NCBI GenBank assembly: GCA_019308985.1
Contig: JAFDHB010000072.1
Location: 1 to 16,863 of the forward strand
DNA from: Deltaproteobacteria bacterium
GTDB taxonomy: Bacteria; Desulfobacterota; DSM-4660; Desulfatiglandales; HGW-15
Direction: 5' to 3'
Length of the DNA: 16,863 bases
Below, one piece after another: positions 15,408-16,863 of the stretch (its first letter is position 1; each line of letters starts with the position of its first letter). The notes under the pieces are model-generated. The model did not search any database, was not told the origin of the DNA, and saw only the letters and a list, made by a program, of their open reading frames with translations. Position numbers and translations under genes: made by a program.

Positions 15408-16187
15408 TTAATTGATAAACCGAGGATATGGGCCTTTATACCCCAGGATACGCGAAATCATTTCCCCCTTTTCAAGCATTTTTGCGATGATAGCTTTTAT
15501 ATCTATTCTCTCAATATCCTTGGTTTCCAAGGAAACATTAAATGCTGCATCAATCTTCCCCTGCTCATTAAGCAAGGGGACGGCAAGGGAATAAAGATCC
15601 ATCGAAAGTTCTTGACCACAGATGCTGTATCCCCTTTTTCTCGTTTCCATAATATCTTCCCATAGAATTTCTCTTGAGGTAATTGTCTTGGGGCTAATCT
15701 GGTAGAATTCCATCTCGCTGATCCGTTTTTTTAATTCTTCGTCGCTCAACCCCGCCAACAGTATCTTGCCCGAGGCAGTGCAGTATGCCGGGAGCTTAGA
15801 GCCGGCTTGAAGGTCATGTTTAAGGAACTTTCTTACCTCTTTTCGATATAGGAAAAGAATATCTAGATCATCAAGGATAGCTAAGTTAACGGTTTTATCA
15901 AGCTCAGTGGAAAGTTCATTAAGGTATGGCTTTACCATCGTTCTGAGATTAGAGCTATTTAAAAACGTAAAACCCAGCGAAAGGATCTTTGTTCCTAAGG
16001 AGTATCTTTTTCCTTCCTCCTGGTTCAAATAGCCAAGGGAGCGCAAGGTGTTCAGAAAACGATAGGCGGTTGTTTTGGTCAGATTAGTGGAGGTTGCCAC
16101 TTCGGTTAGAGTCAGGGGCCGTGCTGATTTTGCAATAACTTGCAATATGTTTAAACCCCGTTCTAGAGATTTAATTTTGTTACGCAT
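15408..16187 (-). CDS. IclR-family transcriptional regulator
   Basis: DNA-binding regulator of 259 residues, the usual IclR length. An N-terminal winged helix-turn-helix spans about 5-65 (IKSLERGLNILQVIA, then LTEVATSTNLTKTTAYRFLNTL at 27-48, and RYSLGTKILSLG). The C-terminal effector-binding domain (about 80-250) contains GSKLPAYCTASGKILLAGLS (129-148), the conserved substrate-pocket block seen in PcaR/PobR-like members, and RGYSICGQE. The frame is open upstream to 16394, but a strong promoter at 16215-16243 and the pseudogene at 16255-16533 lie within that extension. The ATG at 16187 also fits the family N-terminus, so it is preferred; AAGGAAG lies about 12 nt upstream. It probably controls one or both transport operons and itself; that is inference from position. 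Confidence 0.9.
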   Translation of the reverse strand: MRNKIKSLERGLNILQVIAKSARPLTLTEVATSTNLTKTTAYRFLNTLRSLGYLNQEEGKRYSLGTKILSLGFTFLNSSNLRTMVKPYLNELSTELDKTVNLAILDDLDILFLYRKEVRKFLKHDLQAGSKLPAYCTASGKILLAGLSDEELKKRISEMEFYQISPKTITSREILWEDIMETRKRGYSICGQELSMDLYSLAVPLLNEQGKIDAAFNVSLETKDIERIDIKAIIAKMLEKGEMISRILGYKGPYPRFIN

Positions 16188-16195
16188 AGCGTAAC
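16179..16195. promoter_or_regulatory. Perfect dyad over the iclR start codon (possible autoregulatory operator)
   Basis: GTTACGCATAGCGTAAC is a perfect 7-bp inverted repeat with a 3-nt centre. The start codon of the IclR gene (16185-16187) lies in its middle. It is about 12 nt past the predicted transcription start. It could bind the regulator itself, or fold in the RNA and mask the start. Confidence 0.45.
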
Positions 16196-16214
16196 CATCT
16201 TCCTTATTATGAAA

Positions 16215-16243
16215 ATAATAGGCCATTTTTTTATCATTGTCAA
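16215..16243 (-). promoter_or_regulatory. Near-consensus sigma70 promoter of the IclR gene
   Basis: On the minus strand TTGACA (16243-16238), exactly 17 nt, then TATTAT (16220-16215; 5 of 6 to TATAAT). The predicted transcription start is near 16208, giving a leader of about 20 nt to the ATG at 16187. It rules against the longer upstream starts. Confidence 0.75.
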
Positions 16244-16254
16244 GCAATTTTTCC

Positions 16255-16533
16255 TCAGCCCTCATTACGATATAATGCAATAATCTGCAACAGATGAGCC
16301 CGCCGATTCGCTTCAGGATTATCTGCATCCGATTTGGCGGCTGCCTCAAGTAGGCCTCATAGCTCTGGGTGTCTGCTTTCCGCTCTCGGCCCATGGAAAC
16401 AAGCTTGATATGACCGCCCTTGTCAACCTCTATTTGGGGAATGGAATACTGCCTTACCGTTCTCAGTAACGAGGCGCTTCATCTTGCCTCTCATGATCCA
16501 AATTGTCACCGTTCCATACTCGCAAGTGATCAT
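16255..16533 (-). pseudogene. Frameshifted remnant of an unidentified protein-coding gene (C-terminal part)
   Basis: Three successive minus-strand frames read like one protein. Frame A (16533 to a TGA at 16423-16425) gives TCEYGTVTIW then KRLVTENGKAVFHSPN. Frame B continues at once with EVDKGGHIKLVSMGRE and DTQSYEAYL. Frame C follows with LEAAAKSDADNPEANRRAHL and LLQIIALYRNEG before TGA at 16255-16257. The joins need only single-base shifts, so I infer a decayed gene tail of about 90 residues. I cannot name the family; the layout is loosely like the C-terminus of Gfo/Idh/MocA oxidoreductases, a weak guess. It ends 11 nt before the IclR promoter. Confidence 0.5.
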
Positions 16534-16563
16534 GGTGCGGAAGCAGAAAATTCACAAAAATCC

Positions 16564-16587
16564 TTGACAGCATGGATCTAGTATAAT
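16564..16587 (+). promoter_or_regulatory. Possible promoter of the second IclR gene
   Basis: TTGACA at 16564-16569 and a perfect TATAAT at 16582-16587 are present, but only 12 nt apart, too short for a normal sigma70 pair. Weaker -10 options at better spacing exist in the AT-rich stretch after it (TATGTA at 16587-16592). Confidence 0.3.
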
Positions 16588-16600
16588 ATGTAAAATTATA

Positions 16601-16615
16601 TTTCATAATATGAAA
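16601..16615. promoter_or_regulatory. Perfect dyad TTTCATAATATGAAA upstream of the second IclR gene
   Basis: TTTCAT and ATGAAA flank AAT, 8 nt before the start codon at 16623. A second small repeat, TATAAT (16582-16587) with ATTATA (16595-16600), lies just upstream. The location between possible promoter and start suits an autoregulatory operator. The region is AT-rich, which raises the chance of accidental dyads. Confidence 0.4.
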
Positions 16616-16622
16616 ATTATCT

Positions 16623-16863
16623 ATGAAACTTACATCATTGGACAAGAGCCTTCGGCTTATTGAAACACTCAGCAGGAATCCACGTGGCATGAGTCTCTCG
16701 CAGCTGTCCGAGGAGTTACAGTACCCGAAAAGCACGGTTCACCATATCATCAGCACACTGCTTCCCTATGAGTATGTCTCTCAGGATCCAGAAACGAAGC
16801 GGTACTCCCTGGGCTTTAAATTTCTCTCTATCGGCAGGGTAATACTCGATACTATCGATGTCC
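16623..16863 (+). CDS. IclR-family transcriptional regulator, N-terminal part (runs off the window)
   Basis: The first 80 codons of a second IclR regulator, divergent from the first. It reads MKLTSLDKSLRLIETLSRNP, then the helix-turn-helix MSLSQLSEELQYPKSTVHHI and the wing TKRYSLGFKFLSIGRVIL, all typical of the IclR DNA-binding domain. The effector domain lies beyond the window end. No good Shine-Dalgarno precedes the ATG at 16623. An ATG at 16610 is in another frame that closes soon. It is clearly diverged from the first regulator, so this is not a recent duplication. Confidence 0.85.
   Translation, partial: MKLTSLDKSLRLIETLSRNPRGMSLSQLSEELQYPKSTVHHIISTLLPYEYVSQDPETKRYSLGFKFLSIGRVILDTIDV

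Noticed and set aside
15264..15665. 133-codon plus-strand frame including CTTCGFPE
   Set aside because: Most of it lies antisense to the clear IclR gene; its novel part is short and has no family motif.
16188..16394. N-terminal extension of the IclR regulator
   Set aside because: It would contain the gene's own promoter and part of the pseudogene, and family members begin near MRNKIKSLERG.
1..16863. CRISPR arrays, tRNA or rRNA genes, transposases, phage or toxin-antitoxin genes
   Set aside because: None seen: no regularly spaced direct repeats, no cloverleaf, no matching protein motifs.

Overview
The window looks like a catabolic and transport island of a Gram-negative, probably anaerobic bacterium. 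All three solute-binding proteins have Sec signal peptides without a lipobox cysteine, so they are periplasmic. The mix of a TRAP transporter, an acyl-CoA synthetase, a 3-hydroxyacid dehydrogenase and IclR regulators fits a Desulfobacterota/deltaproteobacterial type of genome. That assignment is inference; no rRNA or marker gene is present.

Layout. (1) Positions 1-627: the decayed 3' end of a short-chain dehydrogenase, then a non-coding stretch with a long near-perfect inverted repeat and a possible promoter. (2) 628-6554, plus strand: a catabolic operon encoding a 3-hydroxyacyl-CoA dehydrogenase-fold enzyme of the carnitine/gulonate dehydrogenase type, a complete TRAP transporter (periplasmic receptor of the 2-oxoacid-binding TakP type, small and large membrane subunits), and an AMP-forming acyl-CoA synthetase. 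The likely logic is uptake of a small carboxylic acid, activation to a CoA thioester and oxidation at a 3-hydroxyl; the substrate is not known. (3) 6672-14748, minus strand: an operon running alpha/beta hydrolase, dppB, dppC, dppD, dppF, then two tandem paralogous family-5 solute-binding proteins. It meets operon 2 tail to tail at a G/C-rich hairpin. (4) 14749-15407: no intact gene; short coding-like fragments and clustered small palindromes. (5) 15408-16863: two divergent IclR-family regulators (the second cut by the window edge) flanking the frameshifted remains of another gene. The first regulator has a near-consensus sigma70 promoter and a perfect dyad over its start codon.

I saw no CRISPR array, tRNA, rRNA, transposase or phage gene, and no clearly new molecular system. 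The most useful leads are the unusual gene combinations (hydrolase plus double-receptor Dpp operon; carnitine-dehydrogenase-like enzyme plus TakP-type TRAP plus ligase), the palindromes at the regulators' starts, and the signs of gene decay at the island's edges.
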